From assembly GCF_000378085.1 (NCBI RefSeq), contig NZ_KB899210.1:496001-560000 (forward strand): a stretch of 64,000 nucleotides of DNA. Reading direction: 5' to 3'. The number at the start of each line of letters is the position of its first letter. Position 1 is the first letter of the stretch. This stretch comes from Hoylesella loescheii DSM 19665 = JCM 12249 = ATCC 15930. Its GTDB lineage: Bacteria > Bacteroidota > Bacteroidia > Bacteroidales > Bacteroidaceae. The notes under the pieces were generated by a model, which saw only the letters and a program-made list of their open reading frames with translations, did no database searches and was not told the origin of the DNA. Position numbers and translations under genes: made by a program. This document shows, in pieces, positions 53,916 to 63,735 of the stretch.

Positions 53916-54233
53916 ATGCATAAAATTCAAGCCAACAATTCAGGTACGCGAACCATAGACGTAAGTGACCTGCATCTGGAAACAATTGACAAATACGCCT
54001 TACTCAAGAATCTTGTCGACAGCAATGGTATCATAGACGAGGAGGTGTTAGACAAACTGAAGTATAATGTCAGGTCGTTATTGGAGTCGGAGACGGGTAA
54101 AGACAAAGCTCTACTCGACCTCTGTCTCGACGTTATCTACAATAACAACATGAAAGCTTTCGGTCTGCATCAGCTTGTATTGCTTTATATTGATTGGAAG
54201 ACCAACAGGAACAAGGCTTCAGTATCAGAATAA
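53916..54233 (+). CDS. Small hypothetical protein (105 residues)
   Basis: 105 residues, acidic to neutral, likely helical (IDKYALLKNLVDSNGIIDEEVLDKLKYNVRSLLE, LLDLCLDVIYNNNMKAFGLHQLVLLYIDW). It carries no signal peptide and no motif I recognise. It follows the amidase-like gene by 19 bases on the same strand, and its stop precedes the YgiQ start by about 97 bases, with a small ACGGATT/AATCCGT hairpin between. Real gene likely from composition and spacing. Confidence 0.6.
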   Translation: MHKIQANNSGTRTIDVSDLHLETIDKYALLKNLVDSNGIIDEEVLDKLKYNVRSLLESETGKDKALLDLCLDVIYNNNMKAFGLHQLVLLYIDWKTNRNKASVSE

Positions 54234-54330
54234 AGTACGGTTTTCGTTAAGTAAATTCTCATGCAAAAGCAAGGATCACGGATTTGTCAGCTCGCCAATC
54301 CGTTAACTTGTCAACAGATAAAGAACCCCA

Positions 54331-56343
54331 TTGAACGATTATAGGTTAACAGATTTCTTACCCACCACGAAAAAAGAATGCGAACTAAGGGGGTGGGAGC
54401 AACTAGATATTATCCTTTTTTCGGGTGACGCGTATGTCGACCACCCCTCTTTTGGCGTGGCCGTTATTGGCCGTTGCCTTGAAGCTGCTGGATATAAGGT
54501 AGCTATTGTACCTCAACCCGACTGGCATGGCGACTATCGCGACTTCAAGAAGTTGGGCGTTCCACGTCTCTTCTTCGGTGTTTCGCCTGGCTGTATGGAT
54601 TCGATGGTAAACAAATACACGGCCAACAAACGACTTCGTTCAGAAGATGCGTATAGCCCAGACGGTCGACACGACTGCCGTCCAGACTATCCTACAGTTG
54701 TGTATACACAAATTCTGAAAGAGCTTTACCCCGATGTACCAGTGGTTTTAGGTGGTATTGAGGCCTCGATGCGCCGACTTACGCACTACGACTATTGGCA
54801 AGACAGAGTGAGAAAGTGCATTCTATGCGACTCGAAAGCTGATATCATACTTTATGGAATGGGCGAAAAATCGATCTTGGAGTTATGTGCTTGCCTTGAG
54901 AATGGGCAACATATCAGCACCATTCACCATATACCGCAAACAGTTTTCTTGGTTGACAAGAATGGCGTTCCTGGCGGAATAACCGACAAAGACATCATAT
55001 TGAACAGTCACGAGGCTTGCCTGAAAGACAAACGCAAGCAAGCCGAGAACTTCAAGCATATTGAAGAAGAGGCCAACAAGGTGCATGCGCAACGTCTTTT
55101 GCAAGAAGTAGATGGCATGTATGCCGTGGTTAACCCACCCTACCCTACGCTAACGACCCAAGAATTGGATGCAACCTTCGACCTGCCTTATACTCGCTTG
55201 CCTCATCCAAAATACAAAAACAAGCGCATACCAGCCTACGAGATGATCAAATTCTCGGTAAATATGCACCAAGGATGTTTCGGCGGTTGCTCGTTCTGCA
55301 CCATTTCGGCCCACCAAGGCAAGTTCGTGGTATGCCGTTCGAAAGAAAGCATACTAAATGAGGTGAAGAAAGTGGCACAAATGCCCGACTTCAAGGGATA
55401 TCTTTCAGATCTCGGCGGCCCTTCAGCCAATATGTATGGCATGGCAGGACGTAATAAAAAGGCATGCGAAGTATGCAAACGACCGTCGTGTATCAATCCC
55501 GACATCTGCCCAAACCTCAGCACCGACCACTCGAAACTTATTGAAATATATCGGGCTGTAGATGCTTTACCAGAGATAAAGAAGAGTTTTATTGGCAGCG
55601 GTGTACGTTATGACTTGTTGCTCCACAAAAGTAAAGACAAGAAAGTGAACGATGCCGCGATGGAGTATACTAAGGAATTGATACGCCATCACGTGAGTGG
55701 ACGGCTCAAGGTAGCACCAGAACACACCAGCGACGAGGTGCTGCGCAGCATGAGAAAACCCAGTTTTAAACAGTTTGAGGAGTTTAAGCGCATCTTTGAC
55801 AAGATTAATAAAGAGGAAAATCTTAGGCAACAAATCATTCCTTACTTCATGAGTAGCCACCCGGCGTGTAAGGAAGAAGACATGGCAGACTTAGCCGTGC
55901 GTACCAAAAGACTTAATTTCCACCTCGAACAGATACAAGACTTTACCCCAACGCCCATGACCGTGAGCACCGAAGCATGGTATACGGGCTACGACCCCTA
56001 TACACTTGAACCTGTTTTCAGTGCCAAAACGCCTAAAGACAAGAATAACCAAAGACTGTTCTTCTTTTGGTATAAGAAGGAAGAAAGGCAAAACATCGAG
56101 CGCGAACTCAAGAAAATAGGTCGCCCTGAACTGATAAACGAACTATATTTGCCTAGCGATTGGAGTCGACAACAAGGCTCAACCAAGGCAGAAAGTGACG
56201 ATAAAGCTCTTCGTGAGCATAAAAATAAACGTTCGGATAAGGCATACGATGCTAAACCTTCGCCCAAAACAAGCGAAAGGAAATCGTTCAACCCAAACTT
56301 CCAGAACGGAAAACCACACCGTTCCAAAGATAAAAGAAGATGA
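54331..56343 (+). CDS. YgiQ family radical SAM protein
   Basis: 670 residues starting at TTG; the only upstream in-frame option is blocked by a TAA at 54319, and NDYRLTDFLPTTKKE is the family start. Radical SAM cluster C316-x3-C320-x2-C323 (GCFGGCSFC), preceded by a B12-binding-like N-terminal domain (about 20-200) and followed by the YgiQ C-terminal region with cysteines (KKACEVCKRPSC) and a lysine-rich tail. YgiQ proteins have no settled substrate. Followed by a yaaA gene 75 bases later. Confidence 0.92.
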   Translation: MNDYRLTDFLPTTKKECELRGWEQLDIILFSGDAYVDHPSFGVAVIGRCLEAAGYKVAIVPQPDWHGDYRDFKKLGVPRLFFGVSPGCMDSMVNKYTANKRLRSEDAYSPDGRHDCRPDYPTVVYTQILKELYPDVPVVLGGIEASMRRLTHYDYWQDRVRKCILCDSKADIILYGMGEKSILELCACLENGQHISTIHHIPQTVFLVDKNGVPGGITDKDIILNSHEACLKDKRKQAENFKHIEEEANKVHAQRLLQEVDGMYAVVNPPYPTLTTQELDATFDLPYTRLPHPKYKNKRIPAYEMIKFSVNMHQGCFGGCSFCTISAHQGKFVVCRSKESILNEVKKVAQMPDFKGYLSDLGGPSANMYGMAGRNKKACEVCKRPSCINPDICPNLSTDHSKLIEIYRAVDALPEIKKSFIGSGVRYDLLLHKSKDKKVNDAAMEYTKELIRHHVSGRLKVAPEHTSDEVLRSMRKPSFKQFEEFKRIFDKINKEENLRQQIIPYFMSSHPACKEEDMADLAVRTKRLNFHLEQIQDFTPTPMTVSTEAWYTGYDPYTLEPVFSAKTPKDKNNQRLFFFWYKKEERQNIERELKKIGRPELINELYLPSDWSRQQGSTKAESDDKALREHKNKRSDKAYDAKPSPKTSERKSFNPNFQNGKPHRSKDKRR

Positions 56344-56418
56344 GCCACGGCAGCGTTTGAGACGCGATAAGCCTTTTTATGCTCATCTAAAAGTAATACA
56401 TACAACCCACTTTAAAGC

Positions 56419-57189
56419 ATGCAAATACTTCTTTCATGCGCCAAAGACATGGCGTCCAAACCAATAACATACCCTAACGAGCGTGCCAACGAACCACGCT
56501 TCATCGCAGAGGCTAAAGAAATAGCCACCGAAATGATGAACTTCTCAACAGAAGAGCTGGAGGAAACGCTTAAAATTAATAGTAAGCTAGCCAATCAGAA
56601 CTGGCTCAGATACCAACATTTCCTTCAAGCAGGCGATATATCTCACGCCGCTTTGGCATTCACCGGTATGGCCTATAAGCATCTTAAAGCCAGTGCGTTC
56701 AGCCAAGAAGACATTCATTTTGCCAATCAACACCTTTGGATAACTTCTTTTCTCTATGGTCTATTGCGTCCTCTTGATGCCATAAAGCCACATCGTTTGG
56801 AAGGTTATGTTCGTTTACAAAACCACGATGACATACGACTGTTCGACTATTGGAAGTCTCGCCTTACCCAGCTTTTCATCCAATCAATCAACGACGATAA
56901 TGGTATGCTCGCCTACCTTGCAAGCGAAGAGATGAAGTCGCTCTTCGATTGGAGCGAGGTGAAGAAGAAAGTTAAAATCTTCGAGCCCCAATTCATGGTT
57001 GAAAATGCTCGTGGTAGGAAAACGATTGTGGTGTATACGAAAATGTGCCGTGGGGCAATGGCCAACTATATCATCACAAACAAAATTGCGAACATCGACG
57101 ATTTGCTCGCTTTCGAATACGAAGGCTTTAAGTTTGCAGAGTGGATAGACAATGGCAAAACACCCCTTTTCATTCTCGGAGCACCTTAA
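56419..57189 (+). CDS. yaaA: Peroxide stress protein YaaA (UPF0246)
   Basis: 256 residues with the family start MQILLSCAKDM (usually LISPAKxM) and core motifs GMAYKHLKASAFSQEDI, LRILSGLYGLLRPLD-like ITSFLYGLLRPLDAI and the C-terminal EYEGFKFAEW. E. coli YaaA lowers free intracellular iron under peroxide and binds DNA with a YaaA fold; the mechanism is unresolved. Start chosen at the ATG 75 bases after the YgiQ stop. Probably co-transcribed with YgiQ. Confidence 0.9.
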   Translation: MQILLSCAKDMASKPITYPNERANEPRFIAEAKEIATEMMNFSTEELEETLKINSKLANQNWLRYQHFLQAGDISHAALAFTGMAYKHLKASAFSQEDIHFANQHLWITSFLYGLLRPLDAIKPHRLEGYVRLQNHDDIRLFDYWKSRLTQLFIQSINDDNGMLAYLASEEMKSLFDWSEVKKKVKIFEPQFMVENARGRKTIVVYTKMCRGAMANYIITNKIANIDDLLAFEYEGFKFAEWIDNGKTPLFILGAP

Positions 57190-57324
57190 ACAGTAGCCAT
57201 TCGATTAGCTTTTGAAATATATCTTGTGGCTTGCCATAAATCAGACACAGGTTCTCAGCTAGCGACAAAAGTGGGATAAAAAGCATTTTAACGACATAGA
57301 GCCTACAAAAACGCCTCATTTCGT

Positions 57325-57355
57325 TTTGCGCTTTCAACGATTTGCATTATTTTTG
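57325..57355 (+). promoter_or_regulatory. Promoter of the flippase-like gene
   Basis: TTTG (57325-57328), exactly 19 bases, TATTTTTG (57348-57355): full consensus. The TTG start at 57378 is 22 bases downstream. Confidence 0.78.
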
Positions 57356-57377
57356 CAGAGTATAAATACAAGAAAAA

Positions 57378-58385
57378 TTGAAAATCAAACGTATCATAAA
57401 CGACACATTCAAAGTTGCCTTGTCGCTCTTCCTCGGTGGAGCGATATTGTATTGGATGTATCGTGGCTTTGATTTCAAGCAGGTAGAGCACGTTATGCTC
57501 CACGAAATGAATTGGACGTGGATGCTACTTTCTTTCCCTTTCGGTATCATGGCGCAAGTTTTTAGAGGATGGAGATGGCGTCAGACACTGGATCCCATGG
57601 GCGAAAGGCCAAGAGCAGCTACAGCCATTCATGCTATTTTTGTTTCTTATGCCGTAAGTCTGGTTATCCCTCGAATAGGCGAATTTGCTCGTTGCGCAGT
57701 GCTTAGACGATATGACAAAACCGACTTTGCAAAAGCATTGGGAACCGTTGTTACCGAACGAGCCATTGATTCGTTGTTGGTTCTGCTCATAGCAGCCATA
57801 ACCCTACTGGCGCAAGTAAGTATCTTCGACAGTTTTTTCACCAAAACAGGCACCAGCCTCAATGCCATTGTCAGCCAATTCTCAACCACAGGATACATCG
57901 TCACAGCCATTTGTGCAGTCGCAGTTGTTGTATTGCTACACTTATTGCTAAAAAGGATGGCCATATATAATAAGGTGAAAGAAACGGTAAAGGGCATTTG
58001 GCAAGGTGTTAATTCGATAAGGAGAGTACGTAACAAGTGGCTTTTCGCTATTTTCACATTGGCAATATGGGGCAGTTACTTCCTCCACTACTACCTTACC
58101 TTCTTCTGTTTCGAAGCAACAGCTGGCTTAGGAATGGCTTGCGCAATGGTAACGTTTGTGGTTGGCAGTATGGCGGTTGTGGTTCCAACACCCAATGGGG
58201 CTGGTCCGTGGCATTTTGCGGTGAAAACAATGCTCATATTATATGCTGTAGAAAGTACGGCTGCGCTCAACTTTGTGCTAATTGTCCATTCCGTTCAAAC
58301 ACTTTTGGTTGTCCTCCTGGGTGTTTACGGATGGATGGCATTGGCTTTCTCGCACAAAAGAGATCAGACAACAATAGCTGAATAA
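57378..58385 (+). CDS. Lysylphosphatidylglycerol synthase transmembrane / flippase-like family protein
   Basis: 335 residues beginning with TTG (the first internal ATG is 26 codons in and would delete the first helix). About eight membrane helices, with IRGWRWR-like FRGWRWRQTL and the VIPRIGEFARCAVLRRYD block, and GSMAVVVPTPNGAGPWHF near the end, which are the marks of the LPG_synthase_TM/AglD-like (UPF0104) family. Members flip or export lipids or glycolipids; the substrate is unknown here. Head of a plus-strand operon with pepD and a radical SAM gene. Confidence 0.87.
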   Translation: MKIKRIINDTFKVALSLFLGGAILYWMYRGFDFKQVEHVMLHEMNWTWMLLSFPFGIMAQVFRGWRWRQTLDPMGERPRAATAIHAIFVSYAVSLVIPRIGEFARCAVLRRYDKTDFAKALGTVVTERAIDSLLVLLIAAITLLAQVSIFDSFFTKTGTSLNAIVSQFSTTGYIVTAICAVAVVVLLHLLLKRMAIYNKVKETVKGIWQGVNSIRRVRNKWLFAIFTLAIWGSYFLHYYLTFFCFEATAGLGMACAMVTFVVGSMAVVVPTPNGAGPWHFAVKTMLILYAVESTAALNFVLIVHSVQTLLVVLLGVYGWMALAFSHKRDQTTIAE

Positions 58386-58427
58386 CCAAATCCTAATATA
58401 TTTTACTAACTTTTAAACAACTGTGTT

Positions 58428-59885
58428 ATGAGTGAAATCAAAAATTTAAAGCCTGAAAGTATTTGGCGTAACTTCTACAACCTTACCCAAGTTCCACGCC
58501 CTTCGGGACATTTGGAACAGGTTAAAGCTTTTCTATTGAACTTTGCCAAGGAAGTGGGTGTAGAGGCATTCGTTGATGAAGGCAACAATGTTGTGATGCG
58601 AAAGGCGGCATCGCCTGGTATGGAGAACCGTAAAACTGTAACCCTACAAGCACACATGGACATGGTTCCACAAAAATCACCCGACAGCACACATAACTTC
58701 GAAACCGATCCAATTGAGACTTGGATTGACAACGAATGGGTTAGGGCTAAGAATACAACACTTGGCGCCGATAACGGAATTGGCGTTGCTGCCATCATGG
58801 CCGTAATGGAAGACAAGAGTTTGAAACACGGCCCCGTTGAAGGACTTATCACAGCTGATGAAGAAACGGGTATGTATGGCGCAAACGATCTACCTACAAA
58901 CGAGCTTCAAGGCGATATTCTGCTCAACCTCGACTCCGAAACGTGGGGGTGCTTCGTTGTTGGCAGTGCTGGCGGAGTTGATGTTACGGCTACCCGTGAC
59001 TACAAAGAAGCTCTTGTAGACAAAGCTAGAGTTGCGCTGAAAATAACCATCAAAGGTTTGAAAGGTGGTCACTCGGGATTGGAAATACATGAAGGTAGAG
59101 CCAATGCCAATAAGTTGATGGGACGTGTTGTGGCAAAGTTGATTGCCGAATGCGAAGCCGAATTGGCCACTTGGCATGGTGGCAACATGCGTAATGCCAT
59201 TCCTTACAAGGCCGAAACCATTGTTACGCTCCCTGCAAATAACGAAGATAAGGCCTGTACAATTGTCAACGAGATGAAGACTTTGTTCGAAACAGAATAT
59301 CGTTTCGTTGAAGATAAGGTAGAACTATTTGCTGAAAAGGCTCCTCTACCAGAGAAGCAGATGGACGCTACCGATAGGGAAACCGTGATGAAGGCGCTTT
59401 TCGGATGCCACAACGGAGTTTTACGCATGATTCCCGCCATACCCACAGTTGTTGAAACATCGTCTAACTTGGCCATCATTGAGATCGAAAACGGGAAAGT
59501 AAAATTCCTTATCCTTGCCAGAAGCTCAAGCGAATCGATGAAAGAGTACATCTGCGACACGCTGAAAGGTACGCTTACGTTAGGCGGATTTGACGTAAAA
59601 CTAAGTGCAGATTACCCCGGTTGGGATCCAAATACCGACAGTGAAATTCTTAATCTGCTGCAACGCCTGCACAAGCAACTCTTCAACGAAGATGCCATCG
59701 TTAAAGTAGACCATGCTGGATTGGAGTGTTCGATCATCCTCAATAAGTATCCGCACATGGATGTTGTTTCCCTTGGTCCAACCATCCGTTCACCCCATAG
59801 CACCAGCGAACGCTGTCTACACGAAACGGTAGCACCCTTCTGGGACTTATTGAAGAAGGTTTTGGAAGAAGTTCCACAAAAATAA
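58428..59885 (+). CDS. pepD: Aminoacyl-histidine dipeptidase PepD
   Basis: 485 residues, M20 family. Zinc-binding motifs HMDMVPQ near 76-82, LGADNGIGVA near 112-121, the EETG pair of acids near 144-147, and a further conserved block (KGGHSGLEIHEGRANA) of the lid domain. PepD splits Xaa-His dipeptides such as carnosine and other dipeptides. It starts 42 bases after the flippase gene and is followed by a radical SAM gene after 10 bases, so likely one operon. Fits peptide catabolism along with the DPP5-like enzyme. Confidence 0.95.
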   Translation: MSEIKNLKPESIWRNFYNLTQVPRPSGHLEQVKAFLLNFAKEVGVEAFVDEGNNVVMRKAASPGMENRKTVTLQAHMDMVPQKSPDSTHNFETDPIETWIDNEWVRAKNTTLGADNGIGVAAIMAVMEDKSLKHGPVEGLITADEETGMYGANDLPTNELQGDILLNLDSETWGCFVVGSAGGVDVTATRDYKEALVDKARVALKITIKGLKGGHSGLEIHEGRANANKLMGRVVAKLIAECEAELATWHGGNMRNAIPYKAETIVTLPANNEDKACTIVNEMKTLFETEYRFVEDKVELFAEKAPLPEKQMDATDRETVMKALFGCHNGVLRMIPAIPTVVETSSNLAIIEIENGKVKFLILARSSSESMKEYICDTLKGTLTLGGFDVKLSADYPGWDPNTDSEILNLLQRLHKQLFNEDAIVKVDHAGLECSIILNKYPHMDVVSLGPTIRSPHSTSERCLHETVAPFWDLLKKVLEEVPQK

Positions 59886-59895
59886 TCCATTAAAG

Positions 59896-60534
59896 GTGAA
59901 TAGAACCAACGACGCTAGAGTTCCCATTATAGGAATTGACAGGCATCGCATAGCAACCGACGGGCATGGCGTTACCACGCTCGTCGGTTTCTTTGGCTGT
60001 CCGTTGCACTGTAAGTACTGTCTTAACAATCAGTGTCACGACACCCGTAGACGGTGGAAGCGCATATCACCACAAGCGCTATACGACGAATTGAAACAAG
60101 ACGAACTTTATTTTCTTGCAACAGGGGGAGGCGTTACCTTTGGTGGTGGAGAGCCATGCCTGCAAAGCAAGTTCATCAAAGCTTTCAGAAACATCTGCGG
60201 ACCAAAATGGAATATCACAGTAGAAACCAGCCTATATGTTCCACAAAACCACTTACGACGATTGCTAGACGTGGTTGACACATATATCGTAGACATCAAG
60301 GACCTTAATCCTGATACTTACCTAGCATACACCCTTAAAGACATTAGTCTGCTAAAAGACAACCTGCAATGGCTTACAGAACATGTTGACAAGGAGAATA
60401 TCTTTGTGCGTGTTCCAAGCATACCTAACCACAACACACCTATAGATACCGAAAGAAGTATTGAAGAACTGAAAAAGATAGGCTTTGTCAACATCGAACG
60501 ATTCGATTACATCATCCCTAAACAGATGAAATAA
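59896..60534 (+). CDS. Radical SAM protein, glycyl-radical-activase-like
   Basis: 212 residues, starting at GTG 10 bases after pepD. Cluster motif C35-x3-C39-x2-C42 (GCPLHCKYC), then GGGVTFGGGEPCLQ (GGE motif of radical SAM), as in pyruvate formate-lyase activating enzymes (family PflA). It lacks the extra ferredoxin-like cluster insert of the larger glycyl-radical-enzyme activases. No glycyl radical enzyme gene is near, so the partner must be elsewhere, or it has another role. Standard length for the short PflA-like group. Confidence 0.82.
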   Translation: MNRTNDARVPIIGIDRHRIATDGHGVTTLVGFFGCPLHCKYCLNNQCHDTRRRWKRISPQALYDELKQDELYFLATGGGVTFGGGEPCLQSKFIKAFRNICGPKWNITVETSLYVPQNHLRRLLDVVDTYIVDIKDLNPDTYLAYTLKDISLLKDNLQWLTEHVDKENIFVRVPSIPNHNTPIDTERSIEELKKIGFVNIERFDYIIPKQMK

Positions 60535-60666
60535 GGCCTACTAACATTCGGTTGTTCAAATAAGCAACACCTATCTTTTATCCATCTCCTCTCATTTCAC
60601 AAGTAACAGGCCCCGAATAGCTTATATAAACAAGCGTAAATCGAAGATAAAAAAGTTTATAAATCG

Positions 60667-60697
60667 CTTGGAAAATGCGAAAAAAGTAGTACCTTTG
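60667..60697 (+). promoter_or_regulatory. tRNA-Gln promoter
   Basis: CTTG (60667-60670), 19 bases, TACCTTTG (60690-60697). One base off at -33, exact at -7; the tRNA begins 18 bases later. Confidence 0.65.
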
Positions 60698-60714
60698 CAG
60701 CGCAAAACAAGCAT

Positions 60715-60785
60715 TGGGATATGGTGTAATGGTAACACTACAGATTCTGGTCCTGTCATTCTTGGTTCGAGTCCGAGTATCCCAA
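60715..60785 (+). tRNA. tRNA-Gln, anticodon CTG
   Basis: 71 bases. Acceptor stem TGGGATA/TATCCCA, D-arm TGGTGTAATGGTAACAC, T-arm CTTGGTTCGAGTCCGAG, discriminator A, no encoded CCA. The anticodon loop TTCTGGT puts CTG at 60747-60749, reading CAG codons. In the anticodon stem the loop-closing pair 31-39 is A-C (arms ACAGA and CCTGT), an oddity that a modification or wobble may tolerate. Followed by a terminator. Confidence 0.95.
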
Positions 60786-60791
60786 CAAGTC

Positions 60792-60820
60792 AACGCATCT
60801 CTTTCGAGATGCGTTTCTTA
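60792..60820 (+). terminator. Terminator after tRNA-Gln
   Basis: Arms ACGCATCTC (60793-60801) and GAGATGCGT (60806-60814) pair perfectly over 9 bp with a TTTC loop, followed by TTTCTTATTT. Confidence 0.85.
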
Positions 60821-60907
60821 TTTGCCAGTATAAGATATAAACGGATTTACAAGAGACTTAATCTACTTTACTCCATCTTGTACTCCATTGACACATCTGC
60901 TTACCAA

Positions 60908-60960
60908 TAAAAGGATGTGGGGCTGTTCAACAAAGTAGATACTTTCAAACAACCCCACAT
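60908..60960 (-). terminator. Terminator of the DUF5686 gene
   Basis: Arms ATGTGGGG (60915-60922) and CCCCACAT (60953-60960), then one mismatch and a TGTT/AACA stem, then an inner AAAGT/ACTTT. On the minus strand CTTTTATTGG follows. It starts 20 bases beyond the stop. Confidence 0.72.
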
Positions 60961-60979
60961 TATCATCCAGATGATAGTC

Positions 60980-63586
60980 TTAAAAACTCATGCGCATCAT
61001 CAGTCGCACGCCTTGCTTACGTGCAGTGTTCAACTCATTGTAGTTTAACCTACGCACATATTGCACATGGAATAACTTGAAAATATTGTGCACACCCACA
61101 ATTAGTTCCATATAAGGACGTTTAGGGTTCATCACATGCGATCCCTCTGGGAAATACATCAACGTTTCATCACCAATATTTTGGAGCAACAAGGGATTGT
61201 TCTTATCAGTAAGCGATCCCCATAAGCCCTTGAAACCAATGAACTCTCGCCATTTTAGCTTTTTAAGCAGCGGTATGCGGTTGAATAATTTACCATTCAT
61301 ATCCCATCCGAGGTCTACGCTTGCATATCTATCGTTAAGAAATTCCATATTGTTTATCAGGTTGAACGTTCCTCGTTGCACGATATACGATAGGTTAGCT
61401 GCGGGCATGATAAGTAAGGGGAACGGTACTTTATCCCACTGTGCACCAGCATATAGTTGCACATCAAACTTTCCCCAGCTTCTCAGCCAGAATCGTTTCA
61501 ATAGTCCCACCTCTGAAAAGTTATACCTATATTGTCCGCCCAACACACCATTTAGCCCCATAGAATGCGACAAGGTAATTACTGGTGCTTCCAAATTGAT
61601 GGCTATACGCCTTTGTTTGGTGTTGATAAAGGTACGTCCAGGCGCTATTTCCAATTCAAAACGTAGTTCCGTTGTGCGCATTTTACCATTATGTAACAGC
61701 TTGCTTACGTCTGTTTCTGGGTAGATAATGGACGGAAAAGGATTGCTAAGCTTCTCGAAAAACAGAGCACCAACCGCCTCGTTTTCTTCCGTTCGAAGGC
61801 TTAGAGTGGTTTTCATGCCCCACTCTTCTTCACGTTCAAAGGTTAACTGTTGACGGTTATAGAACATCATCTTGTCAACCTTCGTCCACTTTAAAGACGT
61901 AAATACGTTATCTTTATCTGTACGCAAGAACTTATCAGAAGGCGACATAATATCGTAGGTAGACTTAAACGACACCGTTCTCTTGGGAAACTCGCGAGGC
62001 AGATATTCTTTCTTATTGAACGAATAAGTAAGTTCGCCGCTATAATAGTTCTTTTTGCTTCCCCAGCCACGTGCCATATACCCTGCCAAAAACCAATGCT
62101 TGCTAAGGCTTGCCGTGGTTTGTGCACTGATACGCGTTCTAAATCCGTCGATAAAGTTGCGTGTAAATATCGTGTTTATAGGGCCTATGTCTACCTTACT
62201 AGGATGATCTTTCCCACCAGTTTCAACAAAATTCTCAATCAGGGCTTTCAGTCCGAAGATGACATACTTAAATCCCTTCATCTGTTCCACGCGATGCACG
62301 AACTGAGACATTGACGATTCGCTTTTGCTAAGTTCAACGGCACGGTACTTTTTCCAAAAAGCTTCATCACGCATCATGGCATCCGCCTCTCGTCTTTCGC
62401 GTGCACTTCCCTTAAATAGCTTAGTGGGGAGTTCGTCAAAGGCATAGTCGTTCAAGCGTGTAGTTCGGATAACGATGGCTTTCTGCAACAGACCATACAC
62501 ACTTATCTCCGCAATCATGTCGTCTTCGCTCAAGGCCCACTCGCCATTTTCAAGCTGGGTGAACTCTTGCCTCACTTGTAGATTCTCCACAAAGTTAACA
62601 CCGCTTTGTACAGGCAACGTAAGGTTACATCGCTTAACATGCAGGGTTGAGTCGGCCACGACATATAATTCGCCACGAAAACCAATATCCTGACCATTGT
62701 TCGGGGTGAATTGCAAGTGATAACACAAGTCTTTACCCACATATACGGTATCTTCTATGTAATAACGGTAAAAGCTAATGGCACTATTGCCAATAGGACT
62801 GGTGAAGTGATGTCGTAACAGGCGCACATCATTATCATAAATGTTCACATCGGTAAACACGTCTTTGAGCATGATGTCCATGATATCGCCCGTTTGAATT
62901 AGCTGGTTAATACCCGTACTGTTCTGTCCTTTTATAATGTCGCGCTCGGTCTTGGGCTGTTTACGATATATATGTTGGGAAACAGTTTCGTCTACCGATA
63001 TGGGCAAGATGAGCTTGTTGTTGTATGGACAAAGCTCCACCTGGTCGAGCATCCATCGCCTTTTGCCTATAAATCCGCTATCAATTTGTGTTGGCGTGAT
63101 GTCGTTCATGGCCAATGTTATCTTCTGATACTTGGTGTATTGAAAGAAATCGTGGTTTTCCAATTGCGTGAGTTTCTTTGCCGCAATGACCCTTTTCATC
63201 AGCTCAACAGCGGGATTGTTCTTGCGAGAATACTTGCCACGTTTCTGCCTTACCACAACTTCTGCTAGCTGCCGGGTATCCGATTTAAGTTTAATATTTA
63301 AAACGCTAGGCGTAGAGGCCTTAACAACCACTCGTACGGGTGCATAACCCACCGCACTGAAAGTAAGGACAAGCCCCTCTTTCCGCACAATGGTATATTG
63401 CCCCTTGGCCGTACCCGACACAGCTATCTCATGTCCCTTGTAACTGGCGCTGGGGTAATATATGGTGTCGCCTGTGGTTGCATCGGTAACCACACCTGTG
63501 AGCATACCCTGTGTTTGGGCCGAAATAGTTAGGCCCATAAAGAGTAATGCAAACACCATCAATAGTCTGTTTATTTTATAACTCAT
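60980..63586 (-). CDS. CarboxypepD_reg-like and DUF5686 outer membrane protein
   Basis: 868 residues. Signal peptide (about 24 residues, ending ISAQ), then a carboxypeptidase-regulatory-like domain at about 28-105 (GVVTDATTGDTIYYPSASYKG, FSAVGYAPVRVVVK), a basic link (RQKRGKYSRKNNPAVELMKRVIAAK), then the long DUF5686 region with beta-barrel-like strands, ending MRMSF (aromatic C-terminus). This is the plug-less outer membrane DUF5686 type. Function unknown; some family members are induced with envelope stress. Ends at a clean terminator; no promoter found in the 150 bases upstream. Confidence 0.85.
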   Translation of the reverse strand: MSYKINRLLMVFALLFMGLTISAQTQGMLTGVVTDATTGDTIYYPSASYKGHEIAVSGTAKGQYTIVRKEGLVLTFSAVGYAPVRVVVKASTPSVLNIKLKSDTRQLAEVVVRQKRGKYSRKNNPAVELMKRVIAAKKLTQLENHDFFQYTKYQKITLAMNDITPTQIDSGFIGKRRWMLDQVELCPYNNKLILPISVDETVSQHIYRKQPKTERDIIKGQNSTGINQLIQTGDIMDIMLKDVFTDVNIYDNDVRLLRHHFTSPIGNSAISFYRYYIEDTVYVGKDLCYHLQFTPNNGQDIGFRGELYVVADSTLHVKRCNLTLPVQSGVNFVENLQVRQEFTQLENGEWALSEDDMIAEISVYGLLQKAIVIRTTRLNDYAFDELPTKLFKGSARERREADAMMRDEAFWKKYRAVELSKSESSMSQFVHRVEQMKGFKYVIFGLKALIENFVETGGKDHPSKVDIGPINTIFTRNFIDGFRTRISAQTTASLSKHWFLAGYMARGWGSKKNYYSGELTYSFNKKEYLPREFPKRTVSFKSTYDIMSPSDKFLRTDKDNVFTSLKWTKVDKMMFYNRQQLTFEREEEWGMKTTLSLRTEENEAVGALFFEKLSNPFPSIIYPETDVSKLLHNGKMRTTELRFELEIAPGRTFINTKQRRIAINLEAPVITLSHSMGLNGVLGGQYRYNFSEVGLLKRFWLRSWGKFDVQLYAGAQWDKVPFPLLIMPAANLSYIVQRGTFNLINNMEFLNDRYASVDLGWDMNGKLFNRIPLLKKLKWREFIGFKGLWGSLTDKNNPLLLQNIGDETLMYFPEGSHVMNPKRPYMELIVGVHNIFKLFHVQYVRRLNYNELNTARKQGVRLMMRMSF

Positions 63587-63735
63587 CTCTTAAGTCTACT
63601 GTTTAACATCGTGAACTTCACTTGTAAAGCCGTAAACAACAGCAATATGTTCGTAAAGGGGATGCTCACAAAAAATAATTATGTAATCCAACATGGTTTG
63701 TGCCCCAACATTTCGAGGCAACTAGCAAAGTCCAC

